Origin: JAFDYH01 sp049840875
Lineage (GTDB): Bacteria; Bacteroidota; Bacteroidia; Chitinophagales; Chitinophagaceae
Assembly (NCBI GenBank): GCA_049840875.1
Contig: JASGJE010000009.1
Span: forward strand, 124,001-188,000
Direction of reading: 5' to 3'
DNA: 64,000 nt
Shown: positions 28,160 through 36,718 of the stretch, in pieces
Layout: the number at the start of each line of letters is the position of its first letter
Position numbering within the stretch: the first letter of the stretch is position 1
Notes under the pieces: generated by a model
What the model saw: only the letters and a program-made list of their open reading frames with translations
Databases searched by the model: none
Told to the model about the DNA's origin: nothing
Program-made: the position numbers and the translations under genes

Positions 28160-28504
28160 ATGGAAACAACGATATCAATTCCGGTAGTACTAACAGCCGG
28201 AGCGGTGAAAGAAGTAAACAAACTGATGAATGCCGATGGTTTTGATAAATCTCAGCAGCTCCGGATAGGAGTAAAAGGCGGTGGTTGTTCAGGACTTAGC
28301 TATGTTCTTGGCTTTGATCATAAGAAAGAATCAGATCACGAATTTGAGCAGGATGGTATCATTTACCTCATGGATAAGTCGCATGAAATGTATTTATTCG
28401 GAATGCAGGTTGATTGGCAGGATGGGTTAAACAATCGCGGATTCACCTTTAAAAACCCGAATGCAAGCTCAACATGCGGTTGCGGCTCAAGCTTTGCGGT
28501 GTAG
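28160..28504 (+). CDS. HesB/IscA/ErpA-type iron-sulfur cluster carrier
   Basis: A 114-residue A-type carrier that delivers iron-sulfur clusters to target proteins. The three conserved cysteines are present: one in KGGGCSGLSY near residue 40 and two in STCGCGSSF near the C-terminus. The length and spacing match the family. It is a single gene on the plus strand between two minus-strand operons. Whether it corresponds to IscA, SufA or ErpA cannot be settled by sequence alone. Confidence 0.93.
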   Translation: METTISIPVVLTAGAVKEVNKLMNADGFDKSQQLRIGVKGGGCSGLSYVLGFDHKKESDHEFEQDGIIYLMDKSHEMYLFGMQVDWQDGLNNRGFTFKNPNASSTCGCGSSFAV

Positions 28505-28603
28505 ATCCGAGATTTAAAGAATTTTAGGTTTATAAATTTATAAGGCACCTAAATAAATATCGTCTTTAATTTTCTCAATAAAATAAGATATTGCAAAAAC
28601 GAA

Positions 28604-28625
28604 AAAGCTCCCAACCGGGAGCTTT
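28604..28625 (-). terminator. intrinsic terminator of secDF
   Basis: AAAGCTCCC and GGGAGCTTT form a perfect 9-bp stem with a 4-nt loop. On the minus strand it lies 28 nt after the secDF stop and is followed by a T-containing run, so it should end that transcript. It may also serve the convergent IscA-type gene. Confidence 0.75.
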
Positions 28626-28652
28626 GCTATTTTAAAACTAATATAGTTGTAC

Positions 28653-31600
28653 TTAAGAAGCGGAAGTTGTTGCTGGTTTTGCTTTGGCTTTACCTGCTAC
28701 TACAGTATCTGATTCTCCGAGCTTGCGTTTTCCACCCAGGTCAACAAGGATTGGTGCGGCAACGAAGATAGAAGAATAAGTACCTGTGATAACTCCGATT
28801 AACATTGCAAATGCAAAACCTCTTGTTACCTCACCGCCAAAGATGAAGAGAATGAGGATCGTAAGGAATACAGTTAATGAAGTCATTACTGTACGGCTCA
28901 GCGTTTGATTGATCGCCGTATTGATAACTTGTTCTTTTGGCATGGCCGGATACAATTTAGTGTCTTCACGAATACGGTCAAACACAATTACTGTATCGTT
29001 CATTGAGAAACCGATTACCGTCAGTATCGCCGCGATGAAGTGCTGGTCGATTTCAAGCGGGAACGGAACCCATGATTTTGCGAATGAGAATACGATCAAC
29101 GTTACTAATACGTCGTGTAACAACGCGATAATAGTTCCCATTGAATAGCGCCAGTCGCGGAAACGGATAAATATATACAGGAAGATGATGATCATTGCGA
29201 AGATGGTCGCTTTCACCGCGCCTTTCTTCAGATCATCAGAGATGGATGGTAAAACCGTTTTGGATTGTTGCTTATACTGTGCATCGAATTTTGCATAAGT
29301 CAACCCTTCGGGTAAATAATTTTTCAGACCGTCCATTATCCTTTTTTCAACCAAAGAATCCGTGTTCTGATCGGTGCTCTCAATCTTAAATGCTGTAGTG
29401 ATGTCCAGTGTTCTGCTATCGCCGATCGTTTTGATAACAGGATTATCTCCTTCGAGTACAGCATGAAGATCTGTTCTTACTTTTTCTTCATCTACAGGTT
29501 TATCAAATTTGATTACATAACTGCGACCACCTTTGAATTCAACACCTTCTTCAAATCCATGGAAATAAGAACCAATGCCCAACGCCAACACAAAGAAAGA
29601 AATAACGTAAGCAACTTTCCTGTACTCAATGAATTTGAAATTTGCATGACGGAATATTTTGCGGCTGATGCCGGTGAAATATTCCATATGGCGTTTCTTA
29701 TTGGTAAACCAGTCGCTGATCCAACGGCTTACAAGAATACCGCAGAATAAGGAGAGGAGGATACCCAATATCTGTGTTGTCGCAAAACCTCTTACTGGTC
29801 CCAAACCAAAGTAGAACAGGATAATAGCGGTAAGAAGTGTTGTGATATGCGCATCTAACACCGGAGGTAATGAACGCTTGTAGCCTTCATTGATGGCAGG
29901 AATATAACCTTTACCTTTTGTGAGCTCTTCCTTGATGCGTTCATAGATAATTACGTTCGTATCAACCGCCATACCGATCGTCAATACCAGACCGGCAATA
30001 CCAGGAGCGGTGAGCGAAGCGCCTAACCCAATCAATACGCCGATAGTAAAAAGAAGGTTTAATATCAATGCTATGTTTGCAATCCATCCGGCTGAATTAT
30101 AATAAACAAGCATCAACAAAAAGATCACGATAAATGAAATTGCAAATGCTTTGATACCTCCATTAACGGCATCTTTACCAAGCGTTGGCCCAACCTGTTG
30201 TTCCTGTACAATCTTTGCAGGAGCAGGAAGTTTACCAGCTTTTAGAATGTTTGAAAGGTCTTGAGCTTCTTCTGTAGTGAAACCACCAGCAATGCTTGAT
30301 ATACCATTTTCAATGGCATTGCGAACATTTGGCGCCGAGTAGACTATGTTGTCTAATACAATGGCAATTGGTTTACCAACATTCGCTTTCGTCATTTCGC
30401 CCCATATACGTGTACCGGAGTTGTTCATTTTCATTTCCACCTGTACTTCACCGGTAGTTGGGTCAAACTGTTGGCTCGCATCTGTTACAGCATCACCTTC
30501 CAGTTTTGCTTTTTCGCGGCCAAATGTTTTAATAGCATAAAGCGGTATATACTCTGATTTCTTATCTGTTTTATTAAAGGGAATACCATAATCCCATGCA
30601 ACATCAGCAGGAAAATTATTTCTTACTGCATCCATTTCAAGATAGGAACGAACGAGCGCCGTATCTCTTACAGCAACCATACCGATTGCTGCTGAATAAG
30701 CAGGCGTACCTCTTGAATCCTGTGAAGGAGGAATAAACTGGATATATTTTCCTAACGATTCTTTTGTATCAGCAAGACTGTTCGTTTTTTTAGTAGTATC
30801 AATTTTTTGCTGGTTGCCCGCGGTTGATTTGTTGCCGGTGTCCGGTGTGCCTCCAACCAACTGTTCTTTCTTGCTGGTATCAACAGGTTGTGTATTTGTC
30901 GCAGTGGTATCTACTTTTTTAGTTCCGCCCATTGCAGCGCTGAATGCAGCATCCGCTTTAGTGAGCGATTGGCTTAACTCGCCAATATTATATACTTCCC
31001 AGAATTGAAGATTCGCAGAAGCTTGTAACAGTTTTCTCACACGTTCCCTATCCTGCACTCCTGGTAGTTCAACCGAAATAATCTGGCGATCCGGATCGGG
31101 GTTTACATTTGGTTGTGCAACGCCAAACTGGTCGATACGTGTTTGTAATACGCGGAAAGTTCTGTTGAATGCATCTTTCGCTTCAGAGCGGATGGCCGTC
31201 AGTACTTTGCTATCGCTATCGCCAATCTTTATTTTATCCTGGTTGGCTGCAGAGAACAATCCTGCGAGTTTTCCTTCACCAGCCAATTTTTTATATTCCT
31301 GGTAAAACAATGAAATAAAATCCGCATTGCTATTAGCCTTGAGTTTATTTGCATTATTCAACGCCATTAAGAAGCTTGGATCTTTCGAGTTATTCGCCAT
31401 TGAACGCAACAGCCCTACCAATTCCACTTCCATTGTAACGTTAATACCGCCTTGCAGGTCTAGCCCAAGATTCAGTTCCTCTGCTTTTGCTTTTTGGTAA
31501 CTCACCTTTCCGGTAATGCCATAGCTCACGGTTTCGTCCTTTGTGCTATCCAGCAATCTTCTTAAGCGATCATTATATGCTTTTGTCAATGTATCCTGGT

Positions 31601-31793
31601 AAAGCGCTTGTGCATCTTTATTGCCCGGATATTTTACTTCCGGTTTTTCAGGATAAAGTGTATTTACATACCTTGTAGCACGGGCAGCCATTTTATTTTC
31701 ATGGCTATGTACAAACCAAGTATAAGAAAGCTCATAAACAGAATAGAGAATAAGCAAGATCGTGAAGAAGCGAACCAAACCTTTCAGTTGCAT
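28653..31793 (-). CDS. secDF: protein translocase subunit SecDF (fused)
   Basis: A 1046-residue fusion of SecD and SecF, the proton-driven partner of SecYEG that helps pull proteins across the inner membrane. The SecD part (about 1-720) has one N-terminal helix, a large periplasmic domain, the LGLDLQGGINVTMEVE motif near residue 110, and five more helices with GMAVDTNVIIYERIKEE. The SecF part (about 730-1020) has FKGGRSYVIKF and GFSMNDTVIVFDRIRED. A low-complexity Thr/Lys-rich insert around residues 295-340 is characteristic of Bacteroidetes forms. It has its own promoter and terminator. Confidence 0.97.
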   Translation of the reverse strand: MQLKGLVRFFTILLILYSVYELSYTWFVHSHENKMAARATRYVNTLYPEKPEVKYPGNKDAQALYQDTLTKAYNDRLRRLLDSTKDETVSYGITGKVSYQKAKAEELNLGLDLQGGINVTMEVELVGLLRSMANNSKDPSFLMALNNANKLKANSNADFISLFYQEYKKLAGEGKLAGLFSAANQDKIKIGDSDSKVLTAIRSEAKDAFNRTFRVLQTRIDQFGVAQPNVNPDPDRQIISVELPGVQDRERVRKLLQASANLQFWEVYNIGELSQSLTKADAAFSAAMGGTKKVDTTATNTQPVDTSKKEQLVGGTPDTGNKSTAGNQQKIDTTKKTNSLADTKESLGKYIQFIPPSQDSRGTPAYSAAIGMVAVRDTALVRSYLEMDAVRNNFPADVAWDYGIPFNKTDKKSEYIPLYAIKTFGREKAKLEGDAVTDASQQFDPTTGEVQVEMKMNNSGTRIWGEMTKANVGKPIAIVLDNIVYSAPNVRNAIENGISSIAGGFTTEEAQDLSNILKAGKLPAPAKIVQEQQVGPTLGKDAVNGGIKAFAISFIVIFLLMLVYYNSAGWIANIALILNLLFTIGVLIGLGASLTAPGIAGLVLTIGMAVDTNVIIYERIKEELTKGKGYIPAINEGYKRSLPPVLDAHITTLLTAIILFYFGLGPVRGFATTQILGILLSLFCGILVSRWISDWFTNKKRHMEYFTGISRKIFRHANFKFIEYRKVAYVISFFVLALGIGSYFHGFEEGVEFKGGRSYVIKFDKPVDEEKVRTDLHAVLEGDNPVIKTIGDSRTLDITTAFKIESTDQNTDSLVEKRIMDGLKNYLPEGLTYAKFDAQYKQQSKTVLPSISDDLKKGAVKATIFAMIIIFLYIFIRFRDWRYSMGTIIALLHDVLVTLIVFSFAKSWVPFPLEIDQHFIAAILTVIGFSMNDTVIVFDRIREDTKLYPAMPKEQVINTAINQTLSRTVMTSLTVFLTILILFIFGGEVTRGFAFAMLIGVITGTYSSIFVAAPILVDLGGKRKLGESDTVVAGKAKAKPATTSAS

Positions 31794-31872
31794 ATTTTTT
31801 GGGTTTACATTTTAATGCCCGGTATCCGCACAGTTCGCTGCTGCCGGAAGCCCGGGTATTTTTAAAGAGGTG

Positions 31873-31880
31873 CAAAGATA
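31873..31880 (-). promoter_or_regulatory. secDF promoter -7 box
   Basis: The plus-strand CAAAGATA reads TATCTTTG on the minus strand, an exact match to TAnnTTTG, 80 nt before the secDF start codon. The same octamer occurs upstream of ychF and the SpmAB-like gene. Confidence 0.5.
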
Positions 31881-31955
31881 GCTTTTTCAGCCAAATATGA
31901 ATAACAGATTGTAGAAGTTATACAGATTGAAATGCCGGGTTGTTGCTGGTTGCTG

Positions 31956-32029
31956 GTTACTGGTTGCAGGAACTCGCTGGTTTTGGAATTTTAAGGTTTT
32001 TGCAAAACTTGAAACCTGTAACCAGTAAC
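31956..32029. repeat. imperfect inverted repeat between divergent secDF and aspC
   Basis: GTTACTGGTTGCAGG (31956-31970) and CCTGTAACCAGTAAC (32015-32029) are inverted and match at 14 of 15 positions. They frame further stuttering words of the same letters. A large hairpin is possible. Confidence 0.6.
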
Positions 32030-32098
32030 CTGTAACTCGTGCTTGAAAACCTGTATAAATCCTGAATAACCGATCGATTTCTGTGTTCTTATTTGTGG

Positions 32099-32106
32099 TA
32101 TTTTTG
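32099..32106 (+). promoter_or_regulatory. -7 box for the aminotransferase gene
   Basis: TATTTTTG matches the -7 consensus and lies 20 nt before the ATG at 32127, with an A-rich leader between. No clear -33 TTG. Confidence 0.45.
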
Positions 32107-32126
32107 CGACCGCAAAAAAATATACA

Positions 32127-33338
32127 ATGGAGTTAACTGCCCCCACAACACAATTATCTTCTCTGCTTCAACGATTTAATGAACCCGAAACCCTGAAAAT
32201 GGCCAAGCTTGGCCGTGAGTTAAGAGCGCAGGGAATTGATGTGATTGACCTCAGCCTTGGTGAGCCTGATTTTGATACGCCTCAACATATAAAGGATGCT
32301 GCCAAGAAAGCGATCGATGATAACTGGAGCCATTATACGCCGGTACCAGGTTTTTTGGATCTACGCGAAGCCGTTTGTACAAAACTGAAAAGAGATAACA
32401 ACCTTGATTATAAACCTGAGAACATCGTAGTTTCAACCGGCGCCAAGCAAAGCCTTGCAAATGCTATACTTGCTTTGGTTGATAAAGATGATGAAGTAAT
32501 TATCCCGACACCGTATTGGGTTACCTATAGTGAGCTGGTAAAAATTGCAGGTGGTAAAGTGGTTGAAATAAAAACTACCGGCAAACAAGGATTTAAAATC
32601 ACACCTGCCCAACTGGAAAAAGCGATCACTTCCCGCACAACGGTTTTCTTATTTTCTTCTCCGTGCAATCCCAGCGGCGCCGTGTATAGCAAAGAAGAAT
32701 TAGAAGGGCTCGCTGAAGTATTCCGCAAGCATCCGAATATTTCTATTATTTCCGACGAGATATATGAGTATATCAATTTTGTTGGCCAGCATGAAAGCAT
32801 TGCACAGTTTGATGACATTAAAGACCGCGTAATTATCGTGAATGGATTGAGCAAAGGATTTGCGATGACAGGATGGCGCTTAGGTTATATCGCTGCCAAT
32901 AAAGAAATTTCAAAAGCGTGTGAAAAATTGCAAGGTCAATTCACCAGTGGCACATGCTCTATTGCGCAAAAGGCGGGAGTAACTGCATTGACAACAGATC
33001 TGCGTCCGTCAATGGAAATGACAGAGGAATTCACAAGAAGAAGAAAAAGAGTTTTGGAACTGGTAAAAGATATTCCAGGTATTCAATGTTCAGAGCCTGA
33101 CGGTGCATTTTATATTTTCCCTGATATCAGTGCATACTATGGCAAATCTGATGGAAAAACGACGATCAATTCTTCCGGTGATTTCTGTATGTATTTATTG
33201 AATACAGCGCATGTTTCATCTGTAATGGGAGAGGCATTCGGCGATCCTGCTTGTGTTCGTTTCTCATTTGCAAACAGTCTTCCGAAGATTGAAGAAGCGT
33301 GGAGCAGGATTAAGGTAGCGTTAGCGAAATTGAAGTAA
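32127..33338 (+). CDS. aspC: pyridoxal phosphate-dependent aminotransferase (aspartate aminotransferase, class I)
   Basis: A 403-residue fold-type I aminotransferase. The PLP lysine is in NGLSKGFAMTGWRLGY near residue 245, the substrate-carboxylate arginine is near FANSLPKIEE at the C-terminus, and SLGEPDFDTP near residue 45 and SSPCNPSGAVYS near residue 178 are typical of subgroup I-gamma aspartate aminotransferases. It would move amino groups between aspartate and 2-oxoglutarate. It is monocistronic and converges with coaE across a perfect inverted repeat. Confidence 0.93.
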   Translation: MELTAPTTQLSSLLQRFNEPETLKMAKLGRELRAQGIDVIDLSLGEPDFDTPQHIKDAAKKAIDDNWSHYTPVPGFLDLREAVCTKLKRDNNLDYKPENIVVSTGAKQSLANAILALVDKDDEVIIPTPYWVTYSELVKIAGGKVVEIKTTGKQGFKITPAQLEKAITSRTTVFLFSSPCNPSGAVYSKEELEGLAEVFRKHPNISIISDEIYEYINFVGQHESIAQFDDIKDRVIIVNGLSKGFAMTGWRLGYIAANKEISKACEKLQGQFTSGTCSIAQKAGVTALTTDLRPSMEMTEEFTRRRKRVLELVKDIPGIQCSEPDGAFYIFPDISAYYGKSDGKTTINSSGDFCMYLLNTAHVSSVMGEAFGDPACVRFSFANSLPKIEEAWSRIKVALAKLK

Positions 33339-33353
33339 GTTCTGAGTTTTAGG

Positions 33354-33398
33354 TTTTAAAGTTCTGTAGGTATAACTCAAAACTACAGAACTTTAAAA
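33354..33398. terminator. perfect 16-bp inverted repeat between convergent aspC and coaE
   Basis: TTTTAAAGTTCTGTAG (33354-33369) and CTACAGAACTTTAAAA (33383-33398) pair perfectly around a 13-nt loop. The right arm overlaps the coaE stop codon at 33393. The A/T-rich ends allow it to act as a bidirectional terminator. Confidence 0.65.
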
Positions 33399-33986
33399 CT
33401 TGTTTTTTGATATAGTTAGAAACCGCTCATGCAACGCCAACACTTGCGGAATCACGAGCTGCTGCTCATCGTTCACAACTACAAAATCACAAAGCCTCAT
33501 TTTCATTTCTTCGTTGATCTGGCGGTTGATACGTTTGAGTACATCTTCACGACTGATATTGTCACGATCCATAACACGTTTAATACGTAATGCCTGCGGA
33601 GCATAGACTCCGACGATATAATCCAATCCTTCTGCAGAACCGGATTCAAAAATCAATGCAGCTTCTTTTACGGCATAGGGTGATGTTTGTTGTTGCATCC
33701 ATTGCTTTGCATCAGCTATCGTTGCGGGATGTGTAATTGAATTGAGTAATTCAAGTTTATAAGTATCATTAAAGACCTGGGCAGCAATATGAGGCCGGTT
33801 CAACAATCCATTTATATAGCTTTCTTCACCAAAATTTTTCTTTATAGCGTTGATGATCGTGGAATCCGTATTCATTAAAGTACGAGCTGCATCATCCGCG
33901 TAGTATACAGGAATGCCTAATGTTTCAAATATTCTGGCAACGATGCTTTTACCACTGCCGATGCCGCCTGTTAAACCAATTGTCAT
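33393..33986 (-). CDS. coaE: dephospho-CoA kinase
   Basis: A 197-residue P-loop kinase that phosphorylates dephospho-CoA at the 3' hydroxyl, the last step of coenzyme A synthesis. The Walker A motif GLTGGIGSGKS opens the protein when the ATG at 33986 is used; the upstream 12 codons of the open frame (from 34022) are not needed. The PVYYADDAA motif and NSITHPATI also fit the family. It is the last gene of the nusB-DUF1573-yajC-coaE string. Confidence 0.95.
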   Translation of the reverse strand: MTIGLTGGIGSGKSIVARIFETLGIPVYYADDAARTLMNTDSTIINAIKKNFGEESYINGLLNRPHIAAQVFNDTYKLELLNSITHPATIADAKQWMQQQTSPYAVKEAALIFESGSAEGLDYIVGVYAPQALRIKRVMDRDNISREDVLKRINRQINEEMKMRLCDFVVVNDEQQLVIPQVLALHERFLTISKNKF

Positions 33987-34079
33987 GTCTGAACGGAGAT
34001 AAACCGGATGAATGAGATTCATGGGAAAGGTAAGAACTATGATTTACTTAATCGGGTCGACTTTATGGATAAAGAAAAT

Positions 34080-34139
34080 GGGAAATCATGATCGATTTCC
34101 CAACTATCCAAAAATCCTATATCCCGATAGCTATCGGGA
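34080..34139. repeat. hairpin plus 18-bp perfect palindrome between yajC and coaE
   Basis: GGGAAATC (34080-34087) and GATTTCCC (34094-34101) form a perfect 8-bp hairpin. TCCCGATAGCTATCGGGA (34122-34139) is a perfect palindrome. Both lie in the 163-nt gap and may attenuate read-through from yajC into coaE. The palindrome shares its arm with the element at 21595-21608. Confidence 0.6.
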
Positions 34140-34149
34140 CTAGTTCAGA

Positions 34150-34488
34150 TTATTTTGCAGGTGTAGCCGCTGGTTTATTCAGTTGATTGGTCCATTCCAG
34201 GCTGATCGCACTTTTTTCGATTTTGATATAGCTTCCGGGGCTCACTTCAAGTTCAATTGTGCCGTCGTCATTCACTTTGTTGATTTTGCCATGAATACCA
34301 GCTATCGTTACAACTTTGTCGCCTTTATTCAGGTTTTCGATAAATGATTTCTGTTGCTTTTGTTTTTTAGCCTGTGGACGGATAAAAAATAACCAGAAAA
34401 CAACGATCATCAATCCAAGAAAGATAAATTGAAATCCGCCAAAACCAGGTGCCTGTGGCGCTGCTTGTAATAAAACGAAATTGTTCAT
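34150..34488 (-). CDS. yajC: preprotein translocase subunit YajC
   Basis: A 112-residue protein with a single membrane helix (about residues 18-40, LGLMIVVFWLFFIRPQAKKQ) and the conserved GDKVVTIAGIHGKI motif. YajC associates with SecDF at the inner membrane. It lies in the nusB-DUF1573-yajC-coaE order common in Bacteroidetes, 35 nt after the DUF1573 gene. Confidence 0.95.
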   Translation of the reverse strand: MNNFVLLQAAPQAPGFGGFQFIFLGLMIVVFWLFFIRPQAKKQKQQKSFIENLNKGDKVVTIAGIHGKINKVNDDGTIELEVSPGSYIKIEKSAISLEWTNQLNKPAATPAK

Positions 34489-34523
34489 TCTTATTTTTAT
34501 TTAATGATAAAACATTTAATTAT

Positions 34524-34979
34524 TTATTCTGCTTTCTTTTCTACTTCCACTGCAAATTCAAGCTGCTGCATTGTTGAGGGGCTTGTATTCGCCGTCACGT
34601 AAATTTCTTTCTTGTTTGGGCCTGTTCGATGTGAACTGTTGAATTTTGCTTTAATTGTTCCTTCGGCGCCTGGGGCAAAAGGCTCTTTGGGCGTTTCAGG
34701 AATAGTGCAGCCACAACTGGCCCGAACATTGGCGATGATCAACGGTTTGTTGCCTGTATTTTTAAAACGAAATGAAACTTCCAGTTGCTCTCCTTCGGTT
34801 ATTTTGCCAAGGTTCCTGTGCATGCTGTCGAGCCATTGCATCGTAGTGAAATTCGCCGAGTCTTTCAATGCGAGTTCTGTTGCTGATGATTGCGAAATAG
34901 TTGCTTTCTGATCATTGTTCTTGCAACTTGCAATCACAATGATCAGAACTCCAGAAATTATTGCTTTTTTCATTTTCAA
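34524..34979 (-). CDS. DUF1573 lipoprotein
   Basis: A 151-residue exported protein. The signal ends in a lipobox (VLIIVIASC), so it is probably lipid-anchored. The rest is a DUF1573 immunoglobulin-like domain recognised by VSFRFKNTGNKPLIIANVRASCGCT and FAPGAEGTIKAKFNS (each shortened here to VSFRFKNTGNKPL and ASCGCT). The domain is widespread in Bacteroidetes envelopes without a defined role. Codon 3 (34973) is an alternative ATG. It is always placed close to yajC in this phylum, consistent with an envelope-export function. Confidence 0.88.
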   Translation of the reverse strand: MKMKKAIISGVLIIVIASCKNNDQKATISQSSATELALKDSANFTTMQWLDSMHRNLGKITEGEQLEVSFRFKNTGNKPLIIANVRASCGCTIPETPKEPFAPGAEGTIKAKFNSSHRTGPNKKEIYVTANTSPSTMQQLEFAVEVEKKAE

Positions 34980-35004
34980 AATATCCCTTTAAAATAGAAA
35001 GCTG

Positions 35005-35012
35005 CAAATGTA
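35005..35012 (-). promoter_or_regulatory. -7 box upstream of the DUF1573 gene
   Basis: The plus-strand CAAATGTA reads TACATTTG on the minus strand, an exact match to TAnnTTTG, 26 nt before the DUF1573 start. It would give DUF1573-yajC a promoter of their own. Confidence 0.45.
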
Positions 35013-35090
35013 AATGAATACACTGTCTGAACCTTGATTTGGGTAGATTTTCAAAATTTATTCGGCTGACAGCCTTCCTGGAGTTTCTCA

Positions 35091-35121
35091 TTAATCCCTA
35101 TAATCCTATCAATCGTGGTTC
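35091..35121. repeat. dispersed repeat copy 2, at the nusB stop codon
   Basis: TTAATCCCTATAATCCTATC followed by AATCGTGGTTC is nearly identical to 18940-18971 and, like it, abuts the 3' end of a minus-strand gene. Confidence 0.7.
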
Positions 35122-35124
35122 AGA

Positions 35125-36048
35125 CTACTTCTTAAAATCCACTTTATGCATTTTATCCTGCTGCACTAGGTCTTTATGAATATTGTCCAGTATGCCGTTT
35201 ACAAACTGCCCGCTTTGTTGTGTGCTGTATTCTTTCGCCAGGTCGATGTATTCATTGATTGTCACCTTTGGCGGAATTGTTTCAAAGTAAAGAAATTCAG
35301 CGACACCCATTTCCATAAGGATCATATCCAGGATAGCGATACGCTCAGGGTCCCAGTTTTTTAATTTGGGAATGATCATGCTTTGCAGATGTTCTTTCTT
35401 TTCCATAACCGCCTTTAATAAACTCTTGGAAAAGTCAAGTTTATCGGGGCTGATCATCTCATCAAAATTATTACCCGAAGGTTTTTGTAAAGCAGCCACC
35501 AGTAATTGTACAATCATTTCGCCATCATCGTCCCAATTGCTGAAGTTTTCTTCGATGTGGGCAATGAAAAGTTCATTAGCCAGCATCATATCATTCAGCA
35601 TAAATTCAAGAATGTCTTTTTCTTCTTTTTTTTCTCTTACTTCTTTACTGATATATTTCGTATACTCTGCTGTACCAACAAGCGATAGATAAATTTTTCG
35701 TAGAAGCTCCCGGTCTATATCCTGTTCCGGCTTATATTTTTTGAATTGGGCGATCAATGTTATATCAGACTGTATCTTTTTTATAATGTCGTTACCAGCC
35801 AGTTTGATATTTACGTTTAAATCTGCATAGGAGGGGAGATGTTTGCCGGCACGCAGAGCAGCATCCGTTTCTGCATAGTGCGCCAACTCAATAAGAAAAT
35901 AAGTGAAGTAGAAAAAGAGAGCGTTGGTTTCCTCGAAATGTTTTTGTAAAATCTTTTGTGGCTCACCGGGTTTTGCTGTTGTTTCAAGGGTTGTTACGGT
36001 ATATAGTGTTTGCATCACCTTTACCCGGATATTTCTTCTGCTGATCAT
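35125..36048 (-). CDS. nusB: transcription antitermination factor NusB, long form
   Basis: A 307-residue protein, about twice the length of E. coli NusB, as is usual in Bacteroidetes. The N-terminus has the RRNIRVKVMQTLYT motif of the NusB fold, a long charged helical insertion follows (about 20-190), and the C-terminal half contains NWDPERIAILDMILMEMGVAEFLYFE and TINEYIDLAKEYSTQQSGQFVNGILD (shortened: VTINEYIDLAKEY, FVNGILD). It binds boxA RNA with NusE during rRNA transcription. It heads the nusB-DUF1573-yajC-coaE string. Confidence 0.94.
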   Translation of the reverse strand: MISRRNIRVKVMQTLYTVTTLETTAKPGEPQKILQKHFEETNALFFYFTYFLIELAHYAETDAALRAGKHLPSYADLNVNIKLAGNDIIKKIQSDITLIAQFKKYKPEQDIDRELLRKIYLSLVGTAEYTKYISKEVREKKEEKDILEFMLNDMMLANELFIAHIEENFSNWDDDGEMIVQLLVAALQKPSGNNFDEMISPDKLDFSKSLLKAVMEKKEHLQSMIIPKLKNWDPERIAILDMILMEMGVAEFLYFETIPPKVTINEYIDLAKEYSTQQSGQFVNGILDNIHKDLVQQDKMHKVDFKK

Positions 36049-36285
36049 TTTACCAAGAGCTATTTTGAGTGGGCGAAGATAGTAGTTTCAGGGTAAAATG
36101 AGTGTACCATAGTTTAAGGATCTGTTATGTAGTTACTGACAGATTGATGATGGTCATTTATTTATTAAAGGATAAGAATTTGACAGTTTGACCGGAAAGA
36201 ATCTTATTTCAGAATACATTCTTTACAAAAAATCATTCGCGCCTGAAATATTTTCCGGTTCTGCTCAAATGGCATAATTATCGTT

Positions 36286-36293
36286 TACCTTTG
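36286..36293 (+). promoter_or_regulatory. groESL promoter -7 box
   Basis: TACCTTTG fits TAnnTTTG, 55 nt before the groES ATG. I found no CIRCE inverted repeat (TTAGCACTC-N9-GAGTGCTAA) in the leader, so HrcA control is not supported by the sequence. Confidence 0.55.
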
Positions 36294-36348
36294 CCGTCCG
36301 AAAAATGAATCACATCATTTTCAAAAAATTCAAAAAATCATAAAAACT

Positions 36349-36633
36349 ATGGCTAAGAGTAAGCTGAACGTTACCCCTCTTCACGACAGGGTAATCGTGA
36401 AACCAGCCCCGGCTGAAGAAAAGACCGCTGGTGGCATCATCATCCCTGATACTGCGAAAGAAAAACCACAGCGTGGTGTAATAGTAGCTGCAGGTCCTGG
36501 TAAAAAAGACGAGCCTGTAACTGTGAAAATCGGCGACACTGTATTGTATGGTAAATATTCAGGCACTGAAATACAGATAGAAGGTGATGACTTTCTGATC
36601 ATGAGAGAGTCTGATATACTGGCGATAGTATAA
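36349..36633 (+). CDS. groES: co-chaperonin GroES
   Basis: A 94-residue lid protein of the GroEL chaperonin. The start PLHDRVIVKPAPAEEKTAGGIIIPD and the mobile loop that follows are canonical (quoted short: PLHDRVIVKP, KTAGGIIIPD), as is DTVLYGKYSGTEI. It precedes groEL by 85 nt in the usual order. Confidence 0.98.
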   Translation: MAKSKLNVTPLHDRVIVKPAPAEEKTAGGIIIPDTAKEKPQRGVIVAAGPGKKDEPVTVKIGDTVLYGKYSGTEIQIEGDDFLIMRESDILAIV

Positions 36634-36718
36634 GTCAAAATTCAAAAGTAAAAAGTCAAAACGGCTTGTTTACTGTAAGATTTTTAATTTTTAATTTTTA
36701 CTTTTTAATTCAAGAAAT

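Noticed and set aside
36200..36348. CIRCE operator upstream of groES
   Set aside because: I looked for the TTAGCACTC/GAGTGCTAA inverted repeat and did not find it.
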